Positions 34,201 to 45,772 of a stretch of DNA of 64,000 bases are shown in pieces. The DNA lies in NCBI RefSeq assembly GCF_902167145.1, contig NC_050096.1:81030683-81094682 (forward strand), written 5' to 3'. The DNA is from Zea mays (taxonomy: Eukaryota; Streptophyta; Magnoliopsida; Poales; Poaceae). Positions within the stretch are counted from its first letter, which is position 1; each line of letters begins with the position of its first letter. Below the pieces are notes generated by a model. The model made no database searches. It was not told where the DNA came from and was given only the letters and a program-made list of their open reading frames with translations. Made by a program: the position numbers and the translations under genes.

Positions 34201-34766
34201 TCTCTTGCTCTTCTTCATTCGAGCTTTGGTACTACATCGAGTTCTTTGTGGATTCATTACTCTTGGAGCTTCTAGCTCCTAGACGACTAGGTGTCTCTTG
34301 TGAGTCTCCAAATATTGTGGAAGACCACAAGAAAGTTTGTATTATCCGCTCGTTTGAGCAAAGATTAGTGTGTGAGCTTGACCTTTGTGGTCGGCAAAGG
34401 GAGGATTATGGTTGAAAGAGACCCGGCTCTTTGTGGGCGCATCAACGAGAAAGTAGGGCACCTTGGTGGTGTGATTGAACCTCGGGATAAATCTTGTGTC
34501 TCTTGTGTTCTTGTTCATTGTGCTTATACATGTTCTTCGTTCTCTCACCATTCCGTGAAAGATTTGTTTATATCTTTTTAGTGTGTGGATTTTAAGAAGT
34601 GCCCTTCTCAGATCTATTACTTTGAACCCTGTGGATCATTTAGAACATCTCATTTTCAAAGTTAACTGGGTGAATTTCGAGATCAATTCAGTTTTACCCA
34701 GTTTGCTTCTAGTTTTTGTTGAAAAAAATTTAACTTGCCTATTCACCCCCCTCTAGGCAACTTTCA
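31244..34766 (+). repeat. third LTR copy (LTR C), mosaic, with nested solo LTR
   Basis: The first 550 bases differ from LTR A at about 4 sites (much closer than LTR B does), whereas the distal part differs at roughly 5 percent in the GGTTCAACCGG region. Ends at 34766 with the element's own TSD. About 2277 bp without the nested insertion. Confidence 0.85.
32269..33509 (-). mobile_element. solo LTR of a Ji/Opie-like Sirevirus
   Basis: 1241 bp between TGAAAGTAGCC and CCCTTTCA, flanked by CTTCT at 32264-32268 and 33510-33514. On the minus strand it starts TGAAAGGGAATTAGGC, carries a TATA box at about 32835-32827 and several CACCGGACAGTCCGGTG palindromes (33100-33310), and ends near the CACCCCCCCTCTAG-type motif. 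No internal region, so it arose by LTR-LTR recombination. Confidence 0.92.
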
Positions 34767-36086
34767 GTTCCATATTTATATACACTTAAAATAACGCAAA
34801 GCTAAAGTTTTTGCTAGTTAGATGTTTCTTTTGTAGATTTGAATTAGATGTTGTGATGTAATTTTACTTTTGTTGTGCTCTTTTTCTCTTATTGACTGAA
34901 CGTATAAACTCTATCTAGAGCTGGTTGTGCTCCTTTTCTCTTATTGACAGAAGGTTTTTTTAATGATGCAGTCATTGCACAACTCCAGCAACTTAATAGA
35001 AACATTAAGTTTTCTTTTGGTCAAATTTGTTGCCTTATCTTTAATTATTTTGTATTGATTTTGTTTTGATTTTGGGCTTTATGTGATTTCCAGGCCAGAA
35101 ATTGAATTTTAAACATCTTGTTATTTTGGTCCTCCCAAAATAAGTTTGGTATGTTTAAGCATCCACATGCCGGGCTATAGACCAAGGACTAAGTCCATGG
35201 CCGATTCGGCACGACCCATAATAATTACGAACTGTGCTGAACCAAAATTTAAACGTGTCGAATTTTTCAAACTTGGATCGAGCGAGGCCGAATGTACACC
35301 AATATGCGTATTGACGTGAAACAAAGGAGCGGGTCCTTCCACGCCGAACTGAAGGAGCATGCTCATCCAATGTCGTGCAGTAGTCTTCAATAGGAACACT
35401 AAAATCTGGTTTCAGATCATTGTTTATAGGTGTACAGTTGGGATGAGCATGTTGAACTGATCTAAAGCACGAAAAAAGTACAATCCAGACACGACATGAT
35501 CCGAAATATTTTAGTGTTAGCCCAGGTTTGGGCCACGGGCGGCCACGAACACGACCCATTTAAGACATACACGAAATAACCCATATAGAGACACGAAAAT
35601 GCTCATATATCCATTAAAACCGCACTTAATTCCACAGTTTCATGTGCTGGATAAAGAACACAAAACTAGAGATGATTCTAGTTAGATGTTTTTTTGCAGC
35701 TTTGAATTAGAGTATGTAATGTAATTTTACTTTGTTATGAACATTAGACCATGAACTGAACTTATGAACACTATATGGAGCTGTTTATACTCTTTTTCCT
35801 TGTAACAAAAGGATTTTTAACGAGGTGGTAATTGCATAACTCTGGTAACTTAATAGAAATATTAAGTTTTCTTTTTGTCAAATTTATTTATTTTATTTTT
35901 TATTAAATTTGCTTTGAATTTTGGGCTCTAATGCGAATTTTGGGCTAGAAATTGATTTTCGGACCCAGAAATTGAATTTTGGGTCAAAATTTTGGATTTC
36001 GGGTATTTTATAATTTTGGCCCGCTCAAAATAAGACAGTGTCCGAAGATAACATTGGTAACAATAAAAAACTACTATACATCTAGT
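34767..36086 (+). repeat. old ~1-kb repeat, units 1 (right part) and 2
   Basis: Two diverged copies of the same series: attaaaaccgcactt, tagttagatgtttctt, taattttactt, tgctctttttc, aacttaatagaaa, then ttttgggct (34767-35150 and 35590-36040). The front of unit 2 (35155-35580) has gcacgacccata and gggccacgggcgg. Reading frames of up to 134 aa here are not conserved in the other copy. Class unknown. Confidence 0.7.
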
Positions 36087-36273
36087 CCTTATGTGTAAAC
36101 GTGCAAACGAATGTTCTAATCCATTAGATCATGATCCAACTGTGTATCACGTTTAACAATAAATCCTTCCACCACCGGGTTATGTAGATTTATAAAGAAA
36201 CCCTAACAAATCATAGTTATATTTACAGTTGAATCATGATCTAACGGACTAGAATGTTCGTTTGCATATAAGG
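36087..36273. mobile_element. MITE-like foldback element
   Basis: 187 bp with inverted arms of about 50 bases: CCTTATGTGTAAACG... at the left pairs with ...GTTTGCATATAAGG at the right, including the shared block around AGATCATGATCCAACTGT. No coding sequence and no clear target duplication. Confidence 0.7.
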
Positions 36274-36681
36274 TTTGATTACATAGTATTTGTTGTCGAT
36301 AACATTAGTAATGTTGTGTGTACTAAAAATGGTTGCCTAAGTCTCTATCTATGTTTCCAGGGTTTGGGAGTAAATGTGTAGCCTCTCTCTTTGCATATAT
36401 ATAGAGGATCAGCTAACTACCTTGAGCCTCCAAGAACCATGATTTTTTATTGTGCATGTGTTGGCATATTTATAGATGTATATTTGGGTTGTGCTTAATG
36501 GGTTGGCCCGAAGTAGAAAAAAGCACGAGCCACACACGACATGGATCAAAATATTTTAATGTCGGCTTGATCCGCCCTAGGCCGAGATAAGGCCGAGGTC
36601 ATGGGGTGTGGGCGGGTACGGGCGCAACCAACTCAAGGGAGACACAAAATGGCTTATAAAGAGGCAAGATATATATATATA
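36274..36681 (+). repeat. old repeat unit 3 (left part)
   Basis: Close relative of 20962-21360, cut at 36681 by the Helitron and continued at 40678. Confidence 0.8.
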
Positions 36682-39600
36682 CTAGATAAGTGCCCGTGCG
36701 TTGCAACGGAAAAAGTACAATAATAACATATGTATGGTCATGTGTTGTGTTGTAAATCAAAATTAATTGGCCTCTAGAACTTTGTAATAGTCTCATAACT
36801 TTTAAGATATATAGTTAGATGTTCGTGCGTTGCTACGATTTATATATATCATATAAGTAGACTTTATTTAAAAACAAAAACCAAGAATGGTCTTTCATAG
36901 ATCATCGAAGTTTAGACTTTAGATACAACTTTATTTATAAACAAACTCATGTAAGATACAAAGATCAAGTGCCTTTCTTTATAGGATCTTTGAGTCCATT
37001 TTTTGCATGAACTTACTGGCACAAGGAAAAGAAAATTCAATATCAAACTGATTGAAGGGTATGGAATTATCATTAAAATTTAAGTATGGAATTACCATTG
37101 CAATTTAACAAGAGCCCATACTTCAACAAGAAATCCCATGATTTGCTAACAACCTCTTAAGTGAAGCTTCATCAACCCTTTGCCTCTTCACCTTTTGGCT
37201 CTTCAGCCACTTCAACCTGCCAATCAAGAGGGAGGTTACATCAGTGAAATAAATGAAAAGGTGGTACAAATTCATAGATCAAAAGAACTGGTATGATCAA
37301 GAGGATAAGCAAGAAGTTGTCAAGACCCTACCTCAATAGTTCTTGATTTTTCCTACCATCTGTATATGGGGAAAGACACAAACTGAAAAGTCCGCAAACT
37401 CATACTTATCGTCAGCCTATAGAATACATATTAAACAGTCTAATCCGAGTTTCACATGTAAGCATTTTCTCGGGACCAGTCTCTTCCTTGATGAAATAAG
37501 AGGTACTGTCAGCCATAACTTCCCACGCACTTTGTCTATCTAATTTTGGACTCTTGGTGGACACCACAACCTGCAATTCGGGTTTGACAAACTGGTTCTG
37601 GTTTTTTCAGCAGAAAAGAAACAACTATAAACATAGAAGTATATATTGTTTAATATAGACAACATTCCAGTTTACCTCATCAATACCCCACCATTGGAGG
37701 AAATATCAGTATAAGGGTAAGCCTCACAAATCAAATTACAAGACTAATCAACAAACAGAATGTCACACAGTACCTACAACCTAGTCTTGATTGTATCTAT
37801 GGGAGTTGTAACAAGAGGTCACATCACCAGCAAAAATCCCCCCTATTGCTTGAACACCAACTATTTTCAATTGGCTAGGAGCCTCTTCTTTGTTATGCAA
37901 ATGGCCAAGGGCACTATTCCAATATGTAAAAGAGTAATAGTTAATTACTTCGGCTAAGTTAACAAGGCAAGAAATACAATCTTTCAACTATCAATCACAA
38001 AGAAATAAACTAACAAAAATGGAACTGAATCCAGTAGACTTACATACACGCTCTTAAAAGCATAAACGCATTGAGAGTTTCAATTTAGTTTTACAGAATG
38101 CATGAAAATATGTGGTTTTGTGTAGTTCCTTCATCAGATAGCTTCAGGTTGGTAATTAAGCTAACTAAGTTGTCAGAGAATATAAATATGTAAGATTATA
38201 TCTGCAATCTACATTGGTCACTTGTCCAGCTTAACCTTCTGATCATTTTTATCTGTAAAGGAAATGCTAACCAGCACAACACAACACATGCATTGAGATG
38301 CATTCTTGCTTTATAAAAAAGATGCATATTGACATGGAAGAACAGGCATAAAAAAACAAAAATGAAACAAGAAGCAGCTAAGCTATGCATAACCATATGT
38401 AACGGCTGAAGCAAGCAACAACTACATTTCTCGTGCAGACTAAATCTGACCCGAGTAAACAAAACAATTTCACAAATATTCTGCAATGGGATAAAAATAA
38501 GTAGTCATGGTTTTAGTAGTTAGAGCAACTCGAAGAGACTCGCTTTGCACGTCCCGCAGAAGCAAACGTTTTTGTAACAGGCGACTAAAACATATATATG
38601 AAAATGACAAAAAAAACTTCATGATCTATAGGAAACTGTTAGTCCATTACTAACTTTATAGGTGATAAATCATAGGAGAAAAATCATCTAGTTTAGGGTT
38701 ACGGTATTCAATAGTAATCTAATAGATTTACAAACTGGCATACTTTATAAATGAGTATTCTCATTTTAGCTACAAACTGACAAACAAACAGTTCGAGAAT
38801 GTAAAGGTGGTGAAATAAATTCCATAAAGGCAATAATATATAAAGGAAAAATTGCACATAGAAATTTATAGACCTACTAATTCTATATGGCACGAACTCT
38901 TTACCTCCCAATGGGTTGTCACTTGCACCCGTTTATATAATCTATGCATCTGAATCTAAAACATTTTTTGCATACCCTATGCCATGCGCGTTTTGCTGTC
39001 AGTGCCAATTACATATCACCGATCAACATTCCTTGCTGCTATTTTGATTCATCACCATAGAAGAAATTGGAGAAACTGAAAGGAGGAGAAACGTGAGTAC
39101 ATGACTAAAGAAGAACACTCATTAGTATTGCTAATTTAGCAGCTAGTTAAAGAAGAACAATAAACTTTATGGGCAAAATTAAGAGATAAAACTCAGGAAC
39201 AATAATATACTATCAAAATTATTAAGAGTTAAAATTCAGGAACAGTAGCATACTAATGAATGGGTCTGCACCAGCTGATTGTATCGTAGTAAAGCATAAC
39301 CAGCTAGCGGAATATAGGAATACTAAGGACACTGTTTTGATTTCCTAAGCAAATTCACAAAGTTGGACATTTACTCCAATGGCTTCTACCTCACAAAATA
39401 AAAGTATATTTTGGAGTTGATCATATAATTGTAGGCTAAATGTTTTGTTAACACGCGAGTTGCTGCAAGGCTTATCATCCCTTCAACAAGGCAAAGATAT
39501 TTCCCACCACCTTATTGGGTCCGATTCACTGTGCTCTTGAAGACCATTCTATCTAATAGATGTGATACTCTAGATAAAGTCGACATTTTGTAAATGAAAT

Positions 39601-40677
39601 CATTGCCAATGTATAGACCCACAGATGCTGCTGGGCTTTGAATTAAGTCCACAAGAAAACATTGATGTCATGGCAAAGAAAGAAATCACTTCTAATTATA
39701 GGATATAGGAAAGGCATCCCAGACAGGCTACAAAGAAAATCCATCGCTGTCGTTTCCCATCTATAATTCACGGAAACTTCAATTCGAAAACAGAAAATTA
39801 GGCTTAGAATATCCGTAAAAGCAAGCAAGCAATCGCAGAGAGAGAAGGAAAGAGAAGGACGCACAGGCTGAGATTGGTACAGAAACCCGTCGTCGAGCAG
39901 GTGATTTTTTTCTTCTTGTTTTGTAAAACCCGCAGGGCAACCTATGGCCTATGGGGACCTTGGCGAAAGTGTCTCTCGCGGCTGCCCTCCGCCTCCTCCT
40001 TCAGCGCCATCACCACCGTGGTGCTCCTTGGCCGCCTCGCGACGAGGCCACCCGCCGCCGCTAGCAGTGGCCTCCGGCTGCGGTGCCAGCAGGGCTCTAC
40101 TACCGCATAGTAGGCGCCATGGCCAAAGCCGCCTGGAACAGGAACCGGGAGCACCACCGAGTGGACGCCGACGACGATCTTCAGCCGGAGCAGCATGGAT
40201 AAACAGCACCCTCCCTCCTGGGTGTCTGTCACGCCGCGTATCTGTTGCCCGCCTCCTCCCTCTGTACTTCTTTGCCTCATATGCTAGGGGCGCCGCGGCT
40301 ACCAACAAAACAAAACAAAAAACATTGAGCTCCGGGCGCCGCGCGGGGGATTGAGCTCGAGGCTTCCGCGCGCGGGGGATTGAGCTCGGAGCACGCGGTG
40401 GTGACGGCGCGACGGACGGGATTGCGGCGGGGGGGGGGGGGGGGCCCGGGATTGTTGGTAGCCGCGACGAATGGATTCTGTCGCCCCCATCCAAATCCTG
40501 CCGCGAATCGCGCCGCGGCTAGGAATCCGGAGGTCGGGCCAGCGGGGTTGGCCGGCGGTTTGTGGCGGCGCGGAATCCGGGGGTCGGGTGGGTGGGCGGG
40601 CGGTTTGCAGCGGCGCGGAATCCGGACGTCGGGTGGAAGCGGGGGCAGTCTACGGTGAGCCCTTAATAGTTAGTAGA
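36682..40677 (-). mobile_element. Helitron (non-autonomous), 4.0 kb
   Basis: On the minus strand it starts TCTACTAACTATTAAGG at 40677 and ends with a CCGTTGCAACGCACGGGC hairpin region then CTAG at 36682. It sits between A (36681) and T (40678) as Helitrons do, without target duplication. The related unit at 21316-21391/34772 shows the uninterrupted sequence. There is no Rep/helicase. Inside, exon-like pieces on the minus strand are visible but unidentified: 37430-37550 (between TTGCAG and later sequence, with SAWEVMADSTSYF) and one ending VEVAEEPKGEEAKG at about 37180-37217. A CpG-rich first-exon-like tract is at 39930-40650. A second degenerate GTGCGTTGC motif is at 36818-36835. Confidence 0.82.
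39930..40650 (-). other. CpG-rich captured sequence inside the Helitron
   Basis: Sharp rise in GC and CpG compared with flanks, a G run at 40428-40444 and several overlapping open frames rich in Pro, Ala and Arg. It resembles a 5' exon and promoter region of a grass gene picked up by the Helitron, but I recognise no protein. Confidence 0.4.
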
Positions 40678-40894
40678 TATATATATATATATATATTCAT
40701 TGAAACCACACTTCGTTCCATATTTTCATATACTTAAAAGAACACAAAGATGAAGCTTTTGCTATTTAGATGTTTCTTTTGTTGATTTGAATTAGATGTT
40801 GTGATGTAATTTACTTTTATTATGAACATTAGATAATGGACTGAACTTATAAACTCTATCTACAGTTGGTTGTGCTCTTTTTCTCTTATAGGTG
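40678..40894 (+). repeat. old repeat unit 3 (right part)
   Basis: Continues unit 3 after the Helitron (tatattcattgaaaccacacttcgttcc), matching 34767-34930, up to ttctcttat where another insertion begins. Confidence 0.8.
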
Positions 40895-40918
40895 TATGCC
40901 CGTGCGTTGCTACAGAGT
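40895..40918 (-). other. Helitron-like 3' end, imperfect
   Basis: AGGTGTATGCCCGTGCGTTGC interrupts the old repeat at a point where the paralogue continues as tgacagaagg. It matches the Helitron 3' hairpin region, but the last bases do not form a clean CTRR. The other end is not found in the window; old repeat sequence is not seen to resume before the right edge. Confidence 0.5.
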
Positions 40919-41377
40919 TAACATATAATGATAAGATATATTGAGATGTATAGAAACATTAATTATCGTTATACCTTCTTGTTAGCATCTTTTAGAGGTT
41001 AAAAAGATTTACATACATTAAAAGATATATGTATGTGTCCCTGCTCTGCCATACAAATTAAAAAAACTATCAAAAAGTATTTATACAAAATTATAATAGA
41101 TATGGATATGTAGATAGTATCTTTAAGCAGTGTACATATATAGATACTATCATGAATTCAAATATACTATGAAAGGATGAATGAATTCACATCCAATAAA
41201 ATCAATACCAACAACATACGCAAAAAAACTGACTATACTGTAACATACTGACCACCAAATCAATTTTAAACACTATGCAATTTAAGATACTCCTATAACA
41301 ACACACGCGATCAATTTTAAACACTATGCAATTTAAGATACTCCTATAACAACACATGTGATGTCTAGGTGGGTGAG

Positions 41378-41615
41378 CGACTTCGGAGTCTCCCATAGGA
41401 GCGCCTAGAGGTACGAGGCGACGAGGAGGTGGGAGGCCTCCTAGAGGCTAATGTCGATGAGGAATCATGCGTCGTCGAGACCCCGCACCATGGCTACGAC
41501 CCGGTTGTCGTAGGTTGGCTTCAGGCCCTCATAGCAGAACTTATTGGAGAATACGAGGAGCTGGGAGATGATGTCGGGCGAGATGTTGTCCACGTAGTTA
41601 TAGGCGGAGCCAGCC
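41378..41615 (-). pseudogene. ETO1-like gene fragment
   Basis: The minus strand reads ISPDIISQLLVFSNKFC, then EGLKPTYDNRVVAMVRGLDD, FLID and HLLVASYL, which follows the BTB-adjacent region of ETHYLENE OVERPRODUCER 1 (ETO1/EOL; adaptors for ACC synthase turnover). At least three in-frame stops break it. Only this stretch of the gene is visible, with no splice sites clear, so it is a captured fragment. Identification is from memory of the family. Confidence 0.65.
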
Positions 41616-41639
41616 GTCCTGGATGCGATCACGCCGCAC

Positions 41640-42161
41640 GGGGGCCAAATATTTACATTTTATTTTAAAAAAGTGAAGCCCCCAAAATAAAAAAAGATAT
41701 GATGTTGCGATTTCTCATCATAGAACAAACAAAAAAATTTACCAGGGTCAAGAGGAAGAGATATCTCAATGATTAGCCCTATAAAAGATATAAATGAATG
41801 TGCCAACTATTAATATACATAGATGCACTACAAATAAATACATTTATGATTCTAGATAAACAATAAGACAGTAGCAAGCTCAGTCGAACACACAGAATAA
41901 ATACATAAATAAATATGCTTTACTTCAATACGAACATGGAAACTAAAAATGTTACATCGGTGTTTTACGTGTAGGAAGGTGAATGAAATTGACCAGGACA
42001 TGATGTATTCATGGAACATGTCAGACTACATATTTGATAAAATAAGTAAGAAGCTCAAAGATTATAAAGACATACCTTCCAGAAAGGCTCAAATAACTTT
42101 GAAGTATTGTAAAGAATTGTCACACCCAAGATTGTTAAGTCATACCTTCCAGAGAATTGTC
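41640..42161. other. AT-rich stretch, no gene recognised
   Basis: The repeated phrase cataccttccaga (42071, 42141) and a 93-aa plus-strand frame (41949-42230) that runs into the next LTR. Possibly gene-fragment DNA. I see nothing identifiable. Confidence 0.4.
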
Positions 42162-42606
42162 TGTCAAGGGCGTACGTGCCCAAGGATGCCAGACCTCGAC
42201 TACGAAGTTCGTAGTCTCGACCCGTGGTAGCTGGCGGGGTTATGCCCCCTCGCCGGTCTTTGCTGGTTGGGGTGTACCCCCTAGCCGACGGCTTGAGAGA
42301 GAGAGAGGTAGGGATTAGATGGAATCAATCTTTGCTTGTCCTTCTCATTGTCTCGGTATAGATATGAATAGCCCACCGGCTAACCAATCACTCCTAAGAT
42401 TAAGGAGATATCAAGGGAAGCTAATAACCAATCACTCCTAAGATTAATGAGATAACAAGGGAAGCTAATAAAAGGGAAACCAATCTTTATCCTTTCTAAT
42501 TTAGTCAGTATCTGTGGCTTGTTCCTTCATGCGCTCCGCAAGCTCCACGGCGTGACAGACGTCCCAAGCCCGTCGGCGCCTGCTGTACGCGAGGCCCCAC
42601 ATGACA
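42162..42606. mobile_element. small solo LTR
   Basis: 445 bp, TGTCAAGGGCG to CCACATGACA, flanked by TTGTC (42157-42161) and TTGCC (42607-42611), a target duplication with one change. It contains a direct duplication of about 47 bp (aaccaatcactcctaagatta near 42378 and 42428). Orientation and family unassigned. Confidence 0.6.
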
Positions 42607-42684
42607 TTGCCACACCCAATCTTTCAAGATAATGGACTTATAGGACCTTTGTCGTCGTCTTAGTCACCTTAATTCACAAGTTAC

Positions 42685-42808
42685 CTAAGTTGAAACCAGC
42701 AAAATCAATGTGCCAAACCATCTGATCCTGACCATGTGGCAGATTTAGAATCGCATTCTCCATACAGTACACCAAGTACTTGAGTTGGTCATCGACATTC
42801 TTGGTATT
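42685..42808 (-). pseudogene. SEC14-like (CRAL-TRIO) exon fragment
   Basis: 124-bp exon on the minus strand with intact borders: acceptor TTTTTCAG before AATACC and donor GTAACT after. It reads [16 protein letters not shown], then QDQMVWHIDFAGFNL, the core strand of a CRAL-TRIO lipid-binding domain as in plant SEC14-like phosphatidylinositol transfer proteins. No neighbouring exon recognised; the LTR element at 42968 follows directly upstream. A captured fragment. Confidence 0.78.
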
Positions 42809-45136
42809 CTGAAAAATAAAATAACAACTCGGAATATATATGAACATTTCAAGTGAGTTCCATTTTGTAGGTTCTTATCAACGTCACCAAACATCAATAG
42901 TACTACTGCCTTCTTTATCCATAGATATGACCATATATGGATGGAGCAAGTGAGTTTCCTAGCAAGTTGTCACACCCGGATTTCAGGGGCACCAAGACCC
43001 GGGCGCAAACATAATCACCAGGTGTGCTGGGACCAAGTCTCACACATATGATGAATCATGGCACAGGATCGAATGTCACATCTTTACTACATAACAGGAG
43101 TTCTATACAAAATAAATAAATAATTTCATATAAGGAGACAACGGTCCAGCAACCCAAAGTTGACTGGGAGACGACGACCTAGGCCACTCACGAACTCATC
43201 ACAGCATCCTCCATGCGCCTCATCCTGTGGTACCTGTTCTTGACCTGTGGGGGGGTGTGAGACAGCAAGAGTGAGCTCACATACGTTCATTGCTCAACAA
43301 GTTGTGGGGAATAATATGCATGAACTCGCCAAAGATGGGAGCTCATGAAGTGTAAGGCTTACCAATGGAGATGGTTGAAGCTGAGCATTGCTTTTAAAGT
43401 TGGTCAAAATTTTATTAGCAATTACTAAGTATAAGTAAATACCAACCTAGTTAAGTAGTAGAATAGAAGTAACAACATCACATGCGATGCAATGCATATG
43501 ACAAATTGAATTTAAGTTCCATAAATTAATCATGTGAGGGTCTGAGCTGCTCATGACCGTGAGCATGGCTAGTATACCAGTTTTACACTCTGCAGAGGTT
43601 GCGCATCTTTACCCACAAGTCATGTTACTCATTTGCCACGGGGTTGTACGGGCCCCATACACCTCTACCAAGGAGGTGAGGCAGGGTAACACTATGAGGC
43701 CTTTACAAAGTTCCACTAGCTTTAGAAAACCCGCTACAGTTTATAGGAAGCTCCAATGCAGGGATCCCTCGCCTGACTGCCATCGCAGCAAAATCAACCA
43801 AGGACCTCCCCACACTGACCACTCCCCTACTGCCCTTGCCCCTTTCAGGTGAGGTAGTCTTCCAATAGCTTTCCTAATTAATCAGCCAAGGGTGTCCCAT
43901 TAAACCCTTGTGGTAGCACTATTTTCCCAGGTGGTCGCTCCATGTTCCAATTAACATAATGATCTTATCATAAACAGTAAATAACAACTGATAACAAAAG
44001 TATAATCATGAATAATGTTTATCTCAATGCCCAAAACCACATATAACACTAGCAAGTACTACCCAAAAAGTTCAGTGGTAAACAAGGCATAAAGATAGAC
44101 AAACTAGGGTAACCTATTGGGTCCCATCAAAATTAACTTATGCAGATCATTATGATTAATCAGAACATGACTGGGTAAAAAGAAGTGATCAAGGGCACAA
44201 CTTGTCTGGCACTTGAGATTCCAGGTACCAACTTGCTCTTCAGGTGACTCGTGACCTCACGCTAGTCGTAAAAATACAAACAAACATGGTATAGACAAAA
44301 TTAACATCACACCAAATATAATCATACTGAATAATAATATTCTATGCTGCGTAACGAGATAATAGGAACAAGAATCACTAAATTTGGTTCTACGGTTATT
44401 AAATTATGAATTTCCGAAGTCTGTATGTGCTTGATACAAAATTAATTAGGTGATCCAATTTAATATAGGTTTCATGTCAAAACAGTGGTACTAAGTGATA
44501 GATAATATTATTACAAAATTATAGAGACTGAAATGGGCCAATTTGGACTAAGTATGCATCCTCTATAAATTAAACAAGTTCTAGCATTTATTTTTACACT
44601 AAAAATCAATTTCTAAATGATTTTTACAGCTTTTAATCACTGCCTGGATTGCACGTCAAAAACAGAGAAACCCAGGGGGTCTGGTATAAAAAATTCCCAA
44701 GACACAGGGCACGACTTCGATGTACCGCGGGTTGATAACTTAGAAGGGCGGGTGCTTTTTTTAATAAAAAATCCAGACTGAAGCGGTATGGAACGAGATC
44801 GGCCATTGGATCAAATATGTGCACCTCAGATTAGACCTTAGTCTGCCTAATTCTCACACGCCCGATCCGAAACGTGCGGCTCAGATTTAAAATGGTGGTA
44901 GTTCATATGATCTGTCCGATTATAATCCAAGGGTGAAGACTCAAACAGTTCACACGATCTAATCCCGTCCGTCCAGCTATCATCTAACGGCAGAACGACC
45001 ATCTTCCTAAACATCATCGGACTGAGGCGGCGCCGCCCCGTGCCGCAGCGGCGGAACACGCCGGCGAAAGAGCATAACCATGTCTGGTGACCCAAAATCC
45101 CCTACCGATTACTCCAAATTGGACTAGATAAAATAG

Positions 45137-45700
45137 CTAGCATGGTGGTGCATTCACTTGAAGGTTTGAAGCGATGGAGGCGGTCTGCCCACGAGGCACA
45201 GCGGCCCCGCGGCCATCAACCACACCAACGAGAAATTCTAAGGGCTCCGGTGATCTATCGTCTAGCTCAATCGGCTCTATACTTCGGGTGAGTGAAATTA
45301 ACACAGGGAACGTGGCGCTTACCAATGATTTTGCGATGACGACCCCGACCATAGTGTGATGCGGCGCGGCCGCGGGTGAGCCCGATCCGGTGAGCAATTC
45401 CATCCACGGGACACATGATTCCCCGGTCCAATAGTCCTGAGCACGATCCACGCACCCTGTCGAATCCGCCAGACCACCAAGGGATGGTTGAACTACGGTG
45501 CTCGTGCGAAGTGGATGCGGTGGCTTGAGTTCCCCTGATGAGAAATCCCGACCGATGCTGACCGAGTCGGAAATAGTGGTGGCCGGAGATGGGAACTGGG
45601 ACGACGGAGCCCAAAGCGCGGATAGGAAGGCGGAGTGGCGATACGGCGCCGAACTCGCCGCAGCGCGGATCAATACGGCGGCGGCGGCACCGTCCTCCAT
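45137..45700 (-). other. open frame within the LTR, 187 codons, doubtful
   Basis: In element sense and just downstream of the LTR TATA box. No recognised domain; Ala/Ser/Pro rich. In the right LTR the first half is deleted, but the last 90 or so codons stay open with several changes. It could be a leader ORF or chance in GC-rich sequence. Confidence 0.25.
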
Positions 45701-45765
45701 CTACTACCGCCAATGGCGACTAGCCAGGCTTGCGACTTGGGACGAGAGGGGCAAGGAGCGGCACG

Positions 45766-45772
45766 ATTTATA
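45766..45772 (-). promoter_or_regulatory. TATA box of the left LTR
   Basis: TATAAAT on the minus strand in GGGTATAAATCGTGCC. An open frame of 187 codons starts at 45700, 66 bases downstream, and ends at 45137. The equivalent region is deleted in the right LTR. Confidence 0.6.

Larger units (their letters stand above)
21392..34766 (+). mobile_element. non-autonomous Sirevirus-like element with rearranged 3' side
   Basis: TGAAAGTGCATTC start and GGCAACTTTCA end, flanked by GTTCC at 21387-21391 and 34767-34771. It has an iMet PBS and a PPT (30604-30617), but only the C-terminal part of gag and no pol. The 3' side holds a truncated LTR (30618-31167), 76 bases of duplicated left flank, and a third LTR copy (from 31244) with a nested solo LTR. 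Confidence 0.88.

Noticed and set aside
35155..35559. 134-codon minus-strand frame
   Set aside because: Lies in the old repeat; the frame is not kept in the related unit and has no known motif.
39942..40494. 112-181-codon frames in the Helitron as a gene
   Set aside because: Several overlapping frames in CpG-rich DNA, no recognisable domain; kept only as captured sequence.
41949..42230. 93-codon plus-strand frame as a gene
   Set aside because: It runs into the solo LTR at 42162 and has no recognisable family.
43553..43852. 99-codon plus-strand frame repeated at 48281-48580
   Set aside because: Antisense to the element, lies in both LTRs, with substitutions not arranged as in a coding sequence and no domain.
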